Shown one piece after another: positions 1 through 8,346 of a stretch of 64,000 bases of DNA (within the stretch, counting starts at the first letter, position 1; every line of letters starts with the position of its first letter). Below the pieces are notes generated by a model that worked only from the letters and a program-made list of their open reading frames with translations, ran no database searches and had not been told where the DNA came from. Source of the DNA: Congeria kusceri (taxonomy: Eukaryota; Mollusca; Bivalvia; Myida; Dreissenidae); contig CM051029.1 in assembly GCA_027627225.1 (NCBI GenBank), positions 19,330,656-19,394,655 on the forward strand. The letters are read 5' to 3'. A program made the position numbers and the translations under genes.

Positions 1-384
1 TCTGAGAATACCGCCACTACTTTACCAGATTTATGCAACGTGTTCGATTCCATATGGTTCAATTATTGGAAACGATTTCACATAAATGAAGAAAAAATGA
101 GTTTTCTTCAATCCACGGAAGAGATGTTAGTTAAGCTATACAGTCATATCACTCTTCAGGGTAACGAACGATTTCCTGATTCGTACAGATGTCTAAGCTG
201 TGAGAAAAACACTGGATATCTGAAAACTGGAAGATCTAACGTATGTGATAGAAACGACCAGTCTTCGTCCAGTGCTAACTATTGCTATCATTTTATTGAC
301 TCTCACGATAAGAGTAAATTTGTCAATATCAATCGCACCATATTTGAACGCCGGCTAAATGAGAAAGGCATATCTCAACAGTAA
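1..384 (+). CDS. C-terminal part of a cysteine-containing protein (5' end outside window)
   Basis: The frame is open from the first base to the TAA at 382-384, so this is the 3' end of a gene that starts before the window; the GTG at 40 is not a convincing start. The visible 127 residues have a CLSC pair and, about 30 residues later, a Cys-Tyr-His-Phe motif. This recalls the CYH/CYY/CFF motif of the signal-peptide proteins at 3740, 13745 and 30327. The C-terminus is charged and has no membrane segment. It may be the end of a further secreted glycoprotein of that family, which is an inference from a short motif. No function is recognised. Confidence 0.6.
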   Translation, partial: SENTATTLPDLCNVFDSIWFNYWKRFHINEEKMSFLQSTEEMLVKLYSHITLQGNERFPDSYRCLSCEKNTGYLKTGRSNVCDRNDQSSSSANYCYHFIDSHDKSKFVNINRTIFERRLNEKGISQQ

Positions 385-411
385 CGAGGAAAAAATGTAT
401 ATCAACCAAAA

Positions 412-540
412 ATGGTTCACGTCACACAAATGCAAATCATGTCGCCTGAAATAATAACGCTGAAATGTTTATTCAGTTGTTTGATTTTATTGTATATTGC
501 ACATGTGATTACAGATATGTTATGCTGGCTAGAAGTCTAG
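412..540 (+). CDS. possible 42-residue single-pass membrane peptide
   Basis: An ATG at 412 opens a 42-codon frame ending in TAG at 538. Residues 17-33 are hydrophobic and could span a membrane. It lies between the end of the partial gene (384) and the convergent helicase gene (548). No TATA box was seen close upstream, so it could be read-through 3' UTR of the preceding gene. Small membrane proteins occur elsewhere in this window (4283, 51242), which makes it worth listing, but the evidence is only an open frame. Confidence 0.25.
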   Translation: MVHVTQMQIMSPEIITLKCLFSCLILLYIAHVITDMLCWLEV

Positions 541-547
541 CAACTAA

Positions 548-2743
548 CTACGTCGTGTTATAGCTGATCAGTTTGTCCACATCTATAATCGTTGTATACG
601 ACCTCAACTCTGTTAAGTCAACATAGTCATTGAATACAAACACTCGTAGCGCTTTGGACAGTAGTTTCCGAAACAAATCGTCTATAGATGCAGCCCGACT
701 AACAACCACGTTTACAAATTTGCTATAACAGAACACAATATCGTTCTTGAACGAATGAAGGAACAGCTGGTAATGGTCTTTTATGAGTTTCCATCGACAC
801 GGCGAATTCATTGAGCAACATTTCACGAATGTTCCAAACACACCTTTGAGCCTATTCAGATCGTTTAACGTGCACTTTGGAAAGTACGTTTTGATATTTT
901 GCTCGCAGTAGTTTTCTTTCAATTCGTTGTCTGTACCAAAAATATATGTGTATACAAATCCAAAAGGAAACGATGTGAATTGACACACCTTTAGCAAACA
1001 CTCGCTTCGGCTCAGGTTATCTGGTAGAAGAATGAAGGCATCGAAGTTGTTGACTAGCGTTGACACGTAAATAGAGCTGGTTTCCAAACGTGTCCATATA
1101 TTGTTGATGTACTTGTCTAACTCTTGTTGAATTTCATGCTCGTATTGTCTAATAAATGTATCAACAAACACGTTGTAGTCGTTGTATGAATACTGAAAGT
1201 TGTTAAAGTTGACAACCTGGTCTACAGGAAACAACTCACCATTTATCAATGCGTACGGTTTAGCTTTACACGATAAGAGACGGATGAACATCTCCAAATA
1301 CAAAACCGGATTTTTTCCGATAGCTCGTTCTTTGAAATGGAAATTGGTCAACAATTCCTTGATGCTGTCATTGCAATCAGGGATGATCAGATTTCGATCC
1401 AGAGGAACAAGGGAGTTACTGTCTAGCGTTTCGAGTATATTTCGTTTGGTAGTATCCATTACCACAATTTTGTAGGTGTTGCTTTTAAGCGTTCGTATTC
1501 TACCCAACGCCTGGACGAAAGCACCAGGTGAAGGAACGTTAGTTGAGCATTCCATGAATATGTAGTGGATGTCAAAGTAGGGAACAGTTGCAGACACATC
1601 GATTCCAACTTGGAATGCTGTTGTGTAGATGAACAATTGACAACCCTTTATGTATTTGTCCGGTTCGCTGGCAAAGTTGCGCTTTTGCTCCTCGCTACTG
1701 TCTTTTGTTAATAGTATAACTTCATAAGCACAAGATGTAAACACAGAATACAGCAGTTGTGCTTGTTTCTTCGTCGATGTAGTAACGCAGATTTTCTTAC
1801 CGCGTACCAACTCATCTTGTAAGTCTACTAACAAATCGCTACTGTCCTTTCCCCGCAACATGTCTCTAATGTATATTGTTCGAAAAATGTGTTCTGTTGT
1901 ATCGGAATGGTCTTCGTCAAATAAGCATTTTATCTTCTGTGTGCATAACAAAGGCTTGTATTTGGCAAACGTTGCTGATTTGTTCAATTTGGCTTTGAGC
2001 AATCGTATGACCAATGCAGAATACAAACATTTTCGATAAAAGATGAGCTTGAAGTCATCTCGTTTATATGTGTTTATTAAGCACATCATATGTTTGTCGA
2101 TTCCGCTCGAAATATCAATGGCCTTAAATATGTTGATCAAATCGAGCGACAAATGAGCATCCAAGCAAATCCATCTCGGTATTGCACGTAACACTTTTAC
2201 AAAGGTATTTATGGAATGTCGTTTTTGTTGAGGAGTCATAAGATCTGTGAACAACTCATCAACAATGCTATGCGCTTCGTCTAGTATCACGACGCTATAA
2301 CCTTTGACGCTGAACGAGTCGATTTCAATATCTTCAAAGTGTCTCAACGATTGCACCTGAACGACTAGTCGAGGATGCTTGATGCACGAATATGGCTTCT
2401 TCACATGTCTATAGTCTTGAAAGTCATTCAGTTTATTGACAATACATGATGTGAACATTTGTCGTGGTGATATAATCAGCGCTTTGAGTTCCTTTTTCGA
2501 TAGTATCGATGATCGTTTGAAGTGTCGTATAATATTCCTAAGTTGAGTTGTCTTTCCAGAACCCATATGTGAGCGAACATACAGTGAGTAAAACTGTTTC
2601 TCCTTCAAGTATTTGTTGTAAATGTTTGGCAGCTTATCGCAGTTGTGTTTAAAGACTCGAAATGATTGTTGTAGTGCTTTTACTAACGCTTCACAATCGG
2701 TGCCATAAACGGCTAAATCGAGTTTATCGACCGTCATAGCCAT
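548..2743 (-). CDS. UL9-like origin-binding superfamily 2 helicase
   Basis: This 731-residue protein carries SF2 helicase motifs in order: Walker A GSGKTT at residues 61-66, a DEAH box at 155-158 within VVILDEAHS, a motif IV-like KKICVTTSTKK near 316, motif V FIYTTAFQVGIDV near 371, and the arginine-finger motif QALGRIR at 411-417. This arrangement and length fit the herpesvirus origin-binding protein family (UL9), whose members bind and open the lytic origin and recruit the replication machinery in the nucleus. The C-terminal third shows no recognisable domain; in UL9 this part binds origin DNA. The gene is divergent from 2796 with a 52-bp gap. Other viral SF2 helicases are possible, but GRIR plus the herpesvirus setting favours UL9-like. 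Confidence 0.75.
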   Translation of the reverse strand: MAMTVDKLDLAVYGTDCEALVKALQQSFRVFKHNCDKLPNIYNKYLKEKQFYSLYVRSHMGSGKTTQLRNIIRHFKRSSILSKKELKALIISPRQMFTSCIVNKLNDFQDYRHVKKPYSCIKHPRLVVQVQSLRHFEDIEIDSFSVKGYSVVILDEAHSIVDELFTDLMTPQQKRHSINTFVKVLRAIPRWICLDAHLSLDLINIFKAIDISSGIDKHMMCLINTYKRDDFKLIFYRKCLYSALVIRLLKAKLNKSATFAKYKPLLCTQKIKCLFDEDHSDTTEHIFRTIYIRDMLRGKDSSDLLVDLQDELVRGKKICVTTSTKKQAQLLYSVFTSCAYEVILLTKDSSEEQKRNFASEPDKYIKGCQLFIYTTAFQVGIDVSATVPYFDIHYIFMECSTNVPSPGAFVQALGRIRTLKSNTYKIVVMDTTKRNILETLDSNSLVPLDRNLIIPDCNDSIKELLTNFHFKERAIGKNPVLYLEMFIRLLSCKAKPYALINGELFPVDQVVNFNNFQYSYNDYNVFVDTFIRQYEHEIQQELDKYINNIWTRLETSSIYVSTLVNNFDAFILLPDNLSRSECLLKVCQFTSFPFGFVYTYIFGTDNELKENYCEQNIKTYFPKCTLNDLNRLKGVFGTFVKCCSMNSPCRWKLIKDHYQLFLHSFKNDIVFCYSKFVNVVVSRAASIDDLFRKLLSKALRVFVFNDYVDLTELRSYTTIIDVDKLISYNTT

Positions 2744-2795
2744 CGTTGTCCTCGGATGGCAATGACACTACCGATAGCGCGACTGCACGTTACAT

Positions 2796-3743
2796 ATGGC
2801 GAGTTACCAATGCATTATGTTTAACACATATATGAGTTGCAGCGATCGTGGTATTCAACCATTTGTCAAAATGGAAACGATAGGACAAGACTTCCTTGAG
2901 GAACTTATGACTTTCAACAATGAAATGAACTGCGTCCAAGAAACAATTGGATCTATGCAAAACTCAGATCTGTTTGTTATCACCAATACGGAGAATGGTC
3001 AAAATACAAACGACCTCATCGAACCATTTCAACACTTGTTTAATATTGCCACCAAAAAGCCGTTTTGTGATGTTCAATATGTGAGGCAGCGAAAACCTGA
3101 ATTGAACATTCATGTCGGTGAAAACTGTAACGACCTAAATGTGTTTGATTTGGAAACATTTTTGCAAGCTATTGTTCCAAGGCAGACGTTGTTATTACAA
3201 CTTCTGGAAGATCAGTGCAACATATTTCCAGAATATCAACATCTGCTGGAAAAAGTACACTTAATAAACACCCCATGCTCTCGCGTGTGCTGCCAAGGAA
3301 GAATATTGGCAGGTTCAAAATTTACTGTTAACTGCAATAGCGAAATCGCGTTTTCGATTGCTCATCCACCCTTTGTTTATGAACTTGTTAGACTTATGAA
3401 ACATGAAAATGAAACTGACATCAAATCATATTTGACGCACTTGTCTGACTATCTCACCGACACGATAGAAACGGACAGCTGCTTGTTATGCTTGACATAC
3501 GACCTCTACTGCACAGATATTTCAGAGCTCATCAACTTCAGACTGTTTTTCTTGGATTCGAACCGACCTTTCAAGATTGACAACACTCTCGAGTGTCTGT
3601 ATGAACAACGGCTTGAAGAACAAGACAATACTGAACAGTGTGATTTGTTTGATGTTTTATTGAATCGTATTTCTATAATACAAAATGATGAATCATATAT
3701 GGTACAATACTTTGATGGTAAGAACTTGAATGTTTTCCTCTAG
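2796..3743 (+). CDS. uncharacterised 315-residue cysteine-containing protein
   Basis: The ATG at 2796 is the first in the frame, 52 bp from the divergent helicase start. The 315-residue product has no signal peptide or membrane span. Cysteines cluster in two places, CSRVCC near residue 161 and CLLCLTYDLYC near residue 228, which could bind zinc. Cysteine pairs of this kind are found in the herpesvirus packaging protein UL32, but I see no further support for that identity. The 3' end overlaps the convergent glycoprotein gene by 4 nt. Function unknown. Confidence 0.8.
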   Translation: MASYQCIMFNTYMSCSDRGIQPFVKMETIGQDFLEELMTFNNEMNCVQETIGSMQNSDLFVITNTENGQNTNDLIEPFQHLFNIATKKPFCDVQYVRQRKPELNIHVGENCNDLNVFDLETFLQAIVPRQTLLLQLLEDQCNIFPEYQHLLEKVHLINTPCSRVCCQGRILAGSKFTVNCNSEIAFSIAHPPFVYELVRLMKHENETDIKSYLTHLSDYLTDTIETDSCLLCLTYDLYCTDISELINFRLFFLDSNRPFKIDNTLECLYEQRLEEQDNTEQCDLFDVLLNRISIIQNDESYMVQYFDGKNLNVFL

Positions 3744-4219
3744 CAAAGAACGCATTTCACTATGAATATACAAATGACTACCGCTAATAAACCAATAATA
3801 CACCAAAATATCTCGTTGTAGTTTTTGAAGAAAAATGTCACTTTGCTCCAAACGGTTTCGAAAATGCTTTCATTTGTTGAGCACTTACATGTCGAAACAT
3901 AAACAGATTGTGTACAGTTTATGCTAACGCATGTTTGCTTTAACCGTTGGAACGAGTAGTTTGGCTCATTGATAACTAACAAGGTTGGACTTGATACAGC
4001 TCCACCTAGCAATTTGTCGATGACAATGTTTTCAGTGTCTAAATTGTGGACTCTTAACACTGGTTCATACATATGGTTTATATTCGCTACAAAGAAGCAT
4101 TTATTCATATCTGCGTTGATGTATCCGCTTAGCTGTTTACAGTGTTCACCACATTCACATTCATTGGCAAATGCTGAATTCGCCAACAAAATATACAAAA
4201 GTACACTTAACGCATACAT
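3740..4219 (-). CDS. small type I membrane glycoprotein with CxC...CFF motif
   Basis: The 159-residue product starts with a hydrophobic signal peptide (about residues 1-18). The ectodomain has a CECGEHC cluster and then NKCFF, and a C-terminal membrane span around residues 136-157. N-glycosylation sequons (NCT, NES) are visible. A TATA-like sequence on the minus strand at 4254-4266 lies about 40 nt before the ATG. The Cys-x-Cys...Cys-aromatic-aromatic spacing is shared with the larger surface proteins at 13745 and 30327, suggesting a common extracellular module. It is probably an envelope protein; its role is not known. Confidence 0.8.
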   Translation of the reverse strand: MYALSVLLYILLANSAFANECECGEHCKQLSGYINADMNKCFFVANINHMYEPVLRVHNLDTENIVIDKLLGGAVSSPTLLVINEPNYSFQRLKQTCVSINCTQSVYVSTCKCSTNESIFETVWSKVTFFFKNYNEIFWCIIGLLAVVICIFIVKCVLC

Positions 4220-4282
4220 TGTTGATGTTTGCTTTTGTACAATACGATTGCCCGTTGTATATAGTAAAAAACACCATCAGAA

Positions 4283-4486
4283 TCACACACTGATTTCTTT
4301 CGTGCAGATTTGACTTGCGCGTGGCCATACATTTTTTCTTACCGGTTTGTTGTATTTGACAAAAATTAGACTTAGTACAACACAGTTGTAGAAGGTGAAC
4401 AACACTAACAATGTTAGCATTGCTGACACAAACATCTCGTATGATGTATGAAAGGAATACATGTAAGACTGAGTTTGGGGAATCAT
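4283..4486 (-). CDS. small single-pass membrane protein
   Basis: The 67-residue frame starts at the ATG at 4486; the longer frame begins at a TTG and is not used here. Residues 20-45 form one strong hydrophobic span, followed by a short basic tail. A TATA-like TGTATAAACG near 4525 on the minus strand gives a short leader. An AATAAA immediately before the ATG probably serves the upstream gene at 4599. It sits between two minus-strand genes with little free space, which supports it being real. Herpesviruses often encode small envelope partners of this type (gN-like), but no sequence motif ties it to one. Confidence 0.6.
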   Translation of the reverse strand: MIPQTQSYMYSFHTSYEMFVSAMLTLLVLFTFYNCVVLSLIFVKYNKPVRKNVWPRASQICTKEISV

Positions 4487-4598
4487 AGTTTTATTCAAAC
4501 ATATGCAAACAAGAAACGTTTATACATTTTTATGATCAAACCGTCAAGCAGCAAGTCAGTCTTTTGTGAAAAAGTGTACATTTGTCACAACAAACATA

Positions 4599-7500
4599 TT
4601 ATTGCAACTTTTGCTTTTTGTTCAGGAACTGAGTTTCGTCTTCATCATCATCCTCGTCTACCGCATGGTCCGGAGTTGCCATCATTTCACTGTGTACTCG
4701 TTTTATGGTTCTGTTTTTCACCCGCATGTTGATCTCCTTGATCCTTTTTGCAGCGACATTTACGGCTTGCTGGTTTCGATCAAAATATGTCTCTAAAACA
4801 AGTTTGACAAAGGCATGGACTTGCTCGTTAGCAAAAACACTGATCGGATATCTTTCATCAAACTCACCTATCATCTCCTCGAGAATATCTGGTTTGTATT
4901 TGTTTTCGATATCCAACCCTTGATCGGAAAACGTTGCATCAAAAACGCAATCGTACAACTTTTTCCGATTCGTCTTAATGTAGTCGGTATACGCGGCGTC
5001 TTTCTCTAGCTTGTACTGATCTTCGTTTAGAAACGTCAACAAAAAGTTCGCACTGGAATTGTTTGTTTTGAAACTGCTTTTTTTCGATGACAATGACATA
5101 TAATATACAGGTGGGCCTGGGTGCATTTTGCTGGCTGAAAACGAATTGAGTAGTTCGTTGTGCGAATCCAGCGGCTTGATGGAGCATTTCTTGAAGTTTA
5201 ACGTCGTCCCTTGAATATCGGCGACGAATTTGGTCAAGTTACAATTCACACCATACAGAGTTTCGAACGCGTTGAAGTCACTGTCAAGCAACTGTTGTTG
5301 AAATTTAAAACCGTCTTTAGCATCGGACAACTTGTTGAATGTAAGAAATCCGATTCTGTCGTACGATGGTTGAATTCTAAGGTATGCTAGTGTTTTAACA
5401 ACGCTGATAAGATATGCAACGCTTGACCAATCTTCGACTTTATACTGAGTTGTATACTTGAACAAATTGGCATATTTGTCCAACATATCGTCTCGAACTT
5501 CATTCAAAACGTGTCTGCAAAACTCGTCGTCATGAATACTGAGACTATCGCACGCCTTTTTGGAGCAAAAATTCTTGAAATACAAAAAGCTATTGCTTAA
5601 TGACGATGCCAGCTTTTGGTTGGACATATTTTGAACCATGTTAGCTTTACGTTTACCGTTTCCTTTTGATTCATTGTACCTTCCAATCAAGTACGCTTTG
5701 CACTTAAAAGATACATTGTACAATGTTTCGTTGAACTTGTAGTTCTTCGTCAACTTACTCTGGATGTCTATTTCAATGTCTTCATCAAGATGCGTTTTCA
5801 CACCGACTCTTGAAATTGAAATGTCTTTTGTACTTTGAAATTGCATCACTTTGAAGCCAGACTTGTTGTCTAGAAACAGTGGGCGCACTTTAAGGAAAAT
5901 GTCATTTACTGGATGTTTTTCAAAGTCCGATTGTTCGTGCAATAATATGCACCGCAACAGGTACATCAGTCCTTCAGACAGTAGTACGTTGGTGAATCCT
6001 TTGTCAAGATTTGATGTAATCTTATAGACGTTGCGAATTTCAGATTCAATATTGTTTGCTTGGGTTACAGTTTCGGGACCATCGTCTAACTCCTGGTAAA
6101 ATTGATCGCATGTGTTAAGCCAATTGTCCAGTTGCAAACATATAGCTTCCATGACTTTTTCAGCCCTATTGTCTATGTTGGCGTCCGTTGTTTTATCGTC
6201 TTCAACACAATAACTTAAATCACAGTGTGTGCTTTCGAGAAGTATATTCAACAGATTTTTGTGATGTTTTTCCCACGACACTATGTTTGCTTCATCGGAT
6301 GTTTCTTTTGAGTCGTTGTTTCTGAGATTACCTAACGGTCCGGTTTTGTTAAACGGATTCGATGTGAGAAAGCACAGCAGTGCAGAAGATCTTTCCCTTT
6401 TCAGAGATTGAGCGTTTGTTGAAAAGTTAAACAAAAGTGACGGAATGTTAACAGCACAAATATGTTGCATGCAACTTTCACAACTTTTGCGATTCTTTAC
6501 TCTGGTGTAAAACATACACGTTGATAGCGTATGAGTAATCCAGCTTACATTTTCGTACAGTGCCCCACAGAGTTCGTTAAACGGATTAGTGTATTGATTT
6601 GCGTGAACAAGCGTTGGTTTGCCACTCGATAATTCCTTCCTAACCATGTTGCGACTATTCAAAGCCGACCCAACATCCAGCAACATCAAAAGCTGAAACA
6701 ATATTTTCTTCCTTATCGTCTCTTCATAACTTGGATCGCTCAATATTGGTGATGTAGTGGAAATGTCATCGAGTTCAAGACTTCTCGACAAATACAGTTT
6801 CAGTGCAGATACACAATAGTTCTTAACACTGTCATCTTTTGAGCAAGAAATCGATTTCAGCTGGTCTTTAAACAAGAATTTCATGTTTGCTATATAGTCT
6901 TTCAGTTGCCCACTAGGATCATAACCAACGAAAAACTGCGTCATTGTTAATAGTTCTCTCTGAATGGCTTTGCATATTCGTTCCGGCAGTTTTATGTTAA
7001 ACGCATTGCATGTACTTATACCGTCAAAAAGAGCAGCATTGTTGTTATTGAGTGTCACCAGCAGATTCGAGCCGTCATTTCCAAACTTAAACTCGGATGG
7101 ACTCAAGTCGAGCAATCGGATTGCAGATGCATGCGTAACAAATAACACCGTATAATGCTCAGAAGTAGCTCTAAAGTCTTCAACGCTTTGCTCTTCTTTG
7201 TCGTTTAACATTTCAAGCTCATCTGGAAACATGACATTCTTTTTGTAGTTTGAGAGATGAAATTTTACAGATGATATCATTTCGTTGTACGTTTGACTGT
7301 ATGATGGTTTCTCGGAGTTTTGAAACAACTTATCATACATCGCCTTAATCAAACTGTGCCCGTTTTCCCTTATCAGAAACGCATACGGTAAAAAGTGATC
7401 CAACAGAGCAACCCTTGCATACTTGTCCTTGTGCTCCATAAAGACATTCTTTCCTGCAAAAAGCTGTGGAAGAAATAGCCCAGTTGGTATCATGGTCACA

Positions 7501-7670
7501 AAACGCGAGTAGGCTGATGGAAATGCATCGCCGTACAAACATTGCTTTGAAAAGTCTTCATCGTTTATATCGGAATCGTTGAGCCGAAGTAAGAAGGCCC
7601 CTTCGTTGATAGCGATCGACCTGTTAGTTAAAACAGTCTCTACTTGTTTACTATCTTGTTCGGCAGACAT
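4599..7670 (-). CDS. candidate major single-stranded DNA-binding protein (UL29/ICP8-like)
   Basis: A 1023-residue soluble protein. Near the middle it has a compact cysteine/histidine cluster CESCMQHIC (C397, C400, H403, C405), which could form a zinc site. The C-terminus has an acidic DEDDDEDE stretch followed by KKQK, resembling a nuclear localisation signal with an acidic tail. Size, central zinc cluster and a flexible nuclear C-terminus are features of the herpesvirus ICP8 family, which coats single-stranded DNA at replication forks. It lies between other replication genes (origin helicase, primase). No diagnostic residue-level match was made, so the identity is an inference; another large nuclear or tegument protein is possible. 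Confidence 0.45.
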   Translation of the reverse strand: MSAEQDSKQVETVLTNRSIAINEGAFLLRLNDSDINDEDFSKQCLYGDAFPSAYSRFVTMIPTGLFLPQLFAGKNVFMEHKDKYARVALLDHFLPYAFLIRENGHSLIKAMYDKLFQNSEKPSYSQTYNEMISSVKFHLSNYKKNVMFPDELEMLNDKEEQSVEDFRATSEHYTVLFVTHASAIRLLDLSPSEFKFGNDGSNLLVTLNNNNAALFDGISTCNAFNIKLPERICKAIQRELLTMTQFFVGYDPSGQLKDYIANMKFLFKDQLKSISCSKDDSVKNYCVSALKLYLSRSLELDDISTTSPILSDPSYEETIRKKILFQLLMLLDVGSALNSRNMVRKELSSGKPTLVHANQYTNPFNELCGALYENVSWITHTLSTCMFYTRVKNRKSCESCMQHICAVNIPSLLFNFSTNAQSLKRERSSALLCFLTSNPFNKTGPLGNLRNNDSKETSDEANIVSWEKHHKNLLNILLESTHCDLSYCVEDDKTTDANIDNRAEKVMEAICLQLDNWLNTCDQFYQELDDGPETVTQANNIESEIRNVYKITSNLDKGFTNVLLSEGLMYLLRCILLHEQSDFEKHPVNDIFLKVRPLFLDNKSGFKVMQFQSTKDISISRVGVKTHLDEDIEIDIQSKLTKNYKFNETLYNVSFKCKAYLIGRYNESKGNGKRKANMVQNMSNQKLASSLSNSFLYFKNFCSKKACDSLSIHDDEFCRHVLNEVRDDMLDKYANLFKYTTQYKVEDWSSVAYLISVVKTLAYLRIQPSYDRIGFLTFNKLSDAKDGFKFQQQLLDSDFNAFETLYGVNCNLTKFVADIQGTTLNFKKCSIKPLDSHNELLNSFSASKMHPGPPVYYMSLSSKKSSFKTNNSSANFLLTFLNEDQYKLEKDAAYTDYIKTNRKKLYDCVFDATFSDQGLDIENKYKPDILEEMIGEFDERYPISVFANEQVHAFVKLVLETYFDRNQQAVNVAAKRIKEINMRVKNRTIKRVHSEMMATPDHAVDEDDDEDETQFLNKKQKLQ

Positions 7671-7718
7671 GACGAGAGTGAAATGAATTGTGTACTGGTA
7701 ACTGGAATGTGTGCGGTA

Positions 7719-8261
7719 TTATACAGCCAAACAAGGTTCGCTCACATGTATATTATTTTTTGATGTTGGTTGCTTCAGTATAGAGCTTGGGTTATACTCA
7801 TTTATGTTCGTATCACTGTCTGTAATAGACGGTATTATATGAGGCTGAGCTAAAACTACTGGTCGAATCAAATTACTATACTCCTTTTGACCAGATAAAT
7901 TACAGACTACTTGTTTCTGTAATATCACGGCGTCTGTGTACTGCGAGTTGTTTAGGGAGCCAAGTTTGATTTTCTCGCTTAGACGTAAATTTGTAAGAAC
8001 GTTATTCAAAGCGTTGAGATTAGTTTTATTCACAAGGCGTTCGGACATACTAAGATTTGGATCTTTAAGATCTTCTTGTATCATTTGTATTCTGTCCAGA
8101 CAGTACATTTTCAAACCAGTTTCGTCAATTTCTTCATTTAGGTATTGCGTTTCAAACTCATCGGACCCTTGGTGTTGATTACTATAAGTCAGCAAAGAGG
8201 TGCTTTCTGCAGGCATATCGCAAAAATCGTCATCGGAATCATCGCTTCCATCTGTATACAT
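7719..8261 (-). CDS. uncharacterised acidic N-terminal protein, 180 residues
   Basis: The frame extends upstream to 8447, but that would overlap the divergent primase start. The ATG at 8261 gives a 180-residue protein starting with an acidic, serine-rich segment (DGSDDSDDDF). The centre (about residues 55-120) looks helical, followed by a low-complexity tail. The divergent primase starts at 8347, leaving 85 bp that must hold promoters for both genes. No domain is recognised. It could be a tegument or regulatory protein. Confidence 0.7.
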   Translation of the reverse strand: MYTDGSDDSDDDFCDMPAESTSLLTYSNQHQGSDEFETQYLNEEIDETGLKMYCLDRIQMIQEDLKDPNLSMSERLVNKTNLNALNNVLTNLRLSEKIKLGSLNNSQYTDAVILQKQVVCNLSGQKEYSNLIRPVVLAQPHIIPSITDSDTNINEYNPSSILKQPTSKNNIHVSEPCLAV

Positions 8262-8346
8262 ATTTATTTGTATTACTGGAAGGGAGGGAGTGCTTTGCCA
8301 TTTGTGTGGAAACAAGACGCGACAACATCTATTTAGAGCTTTGAAC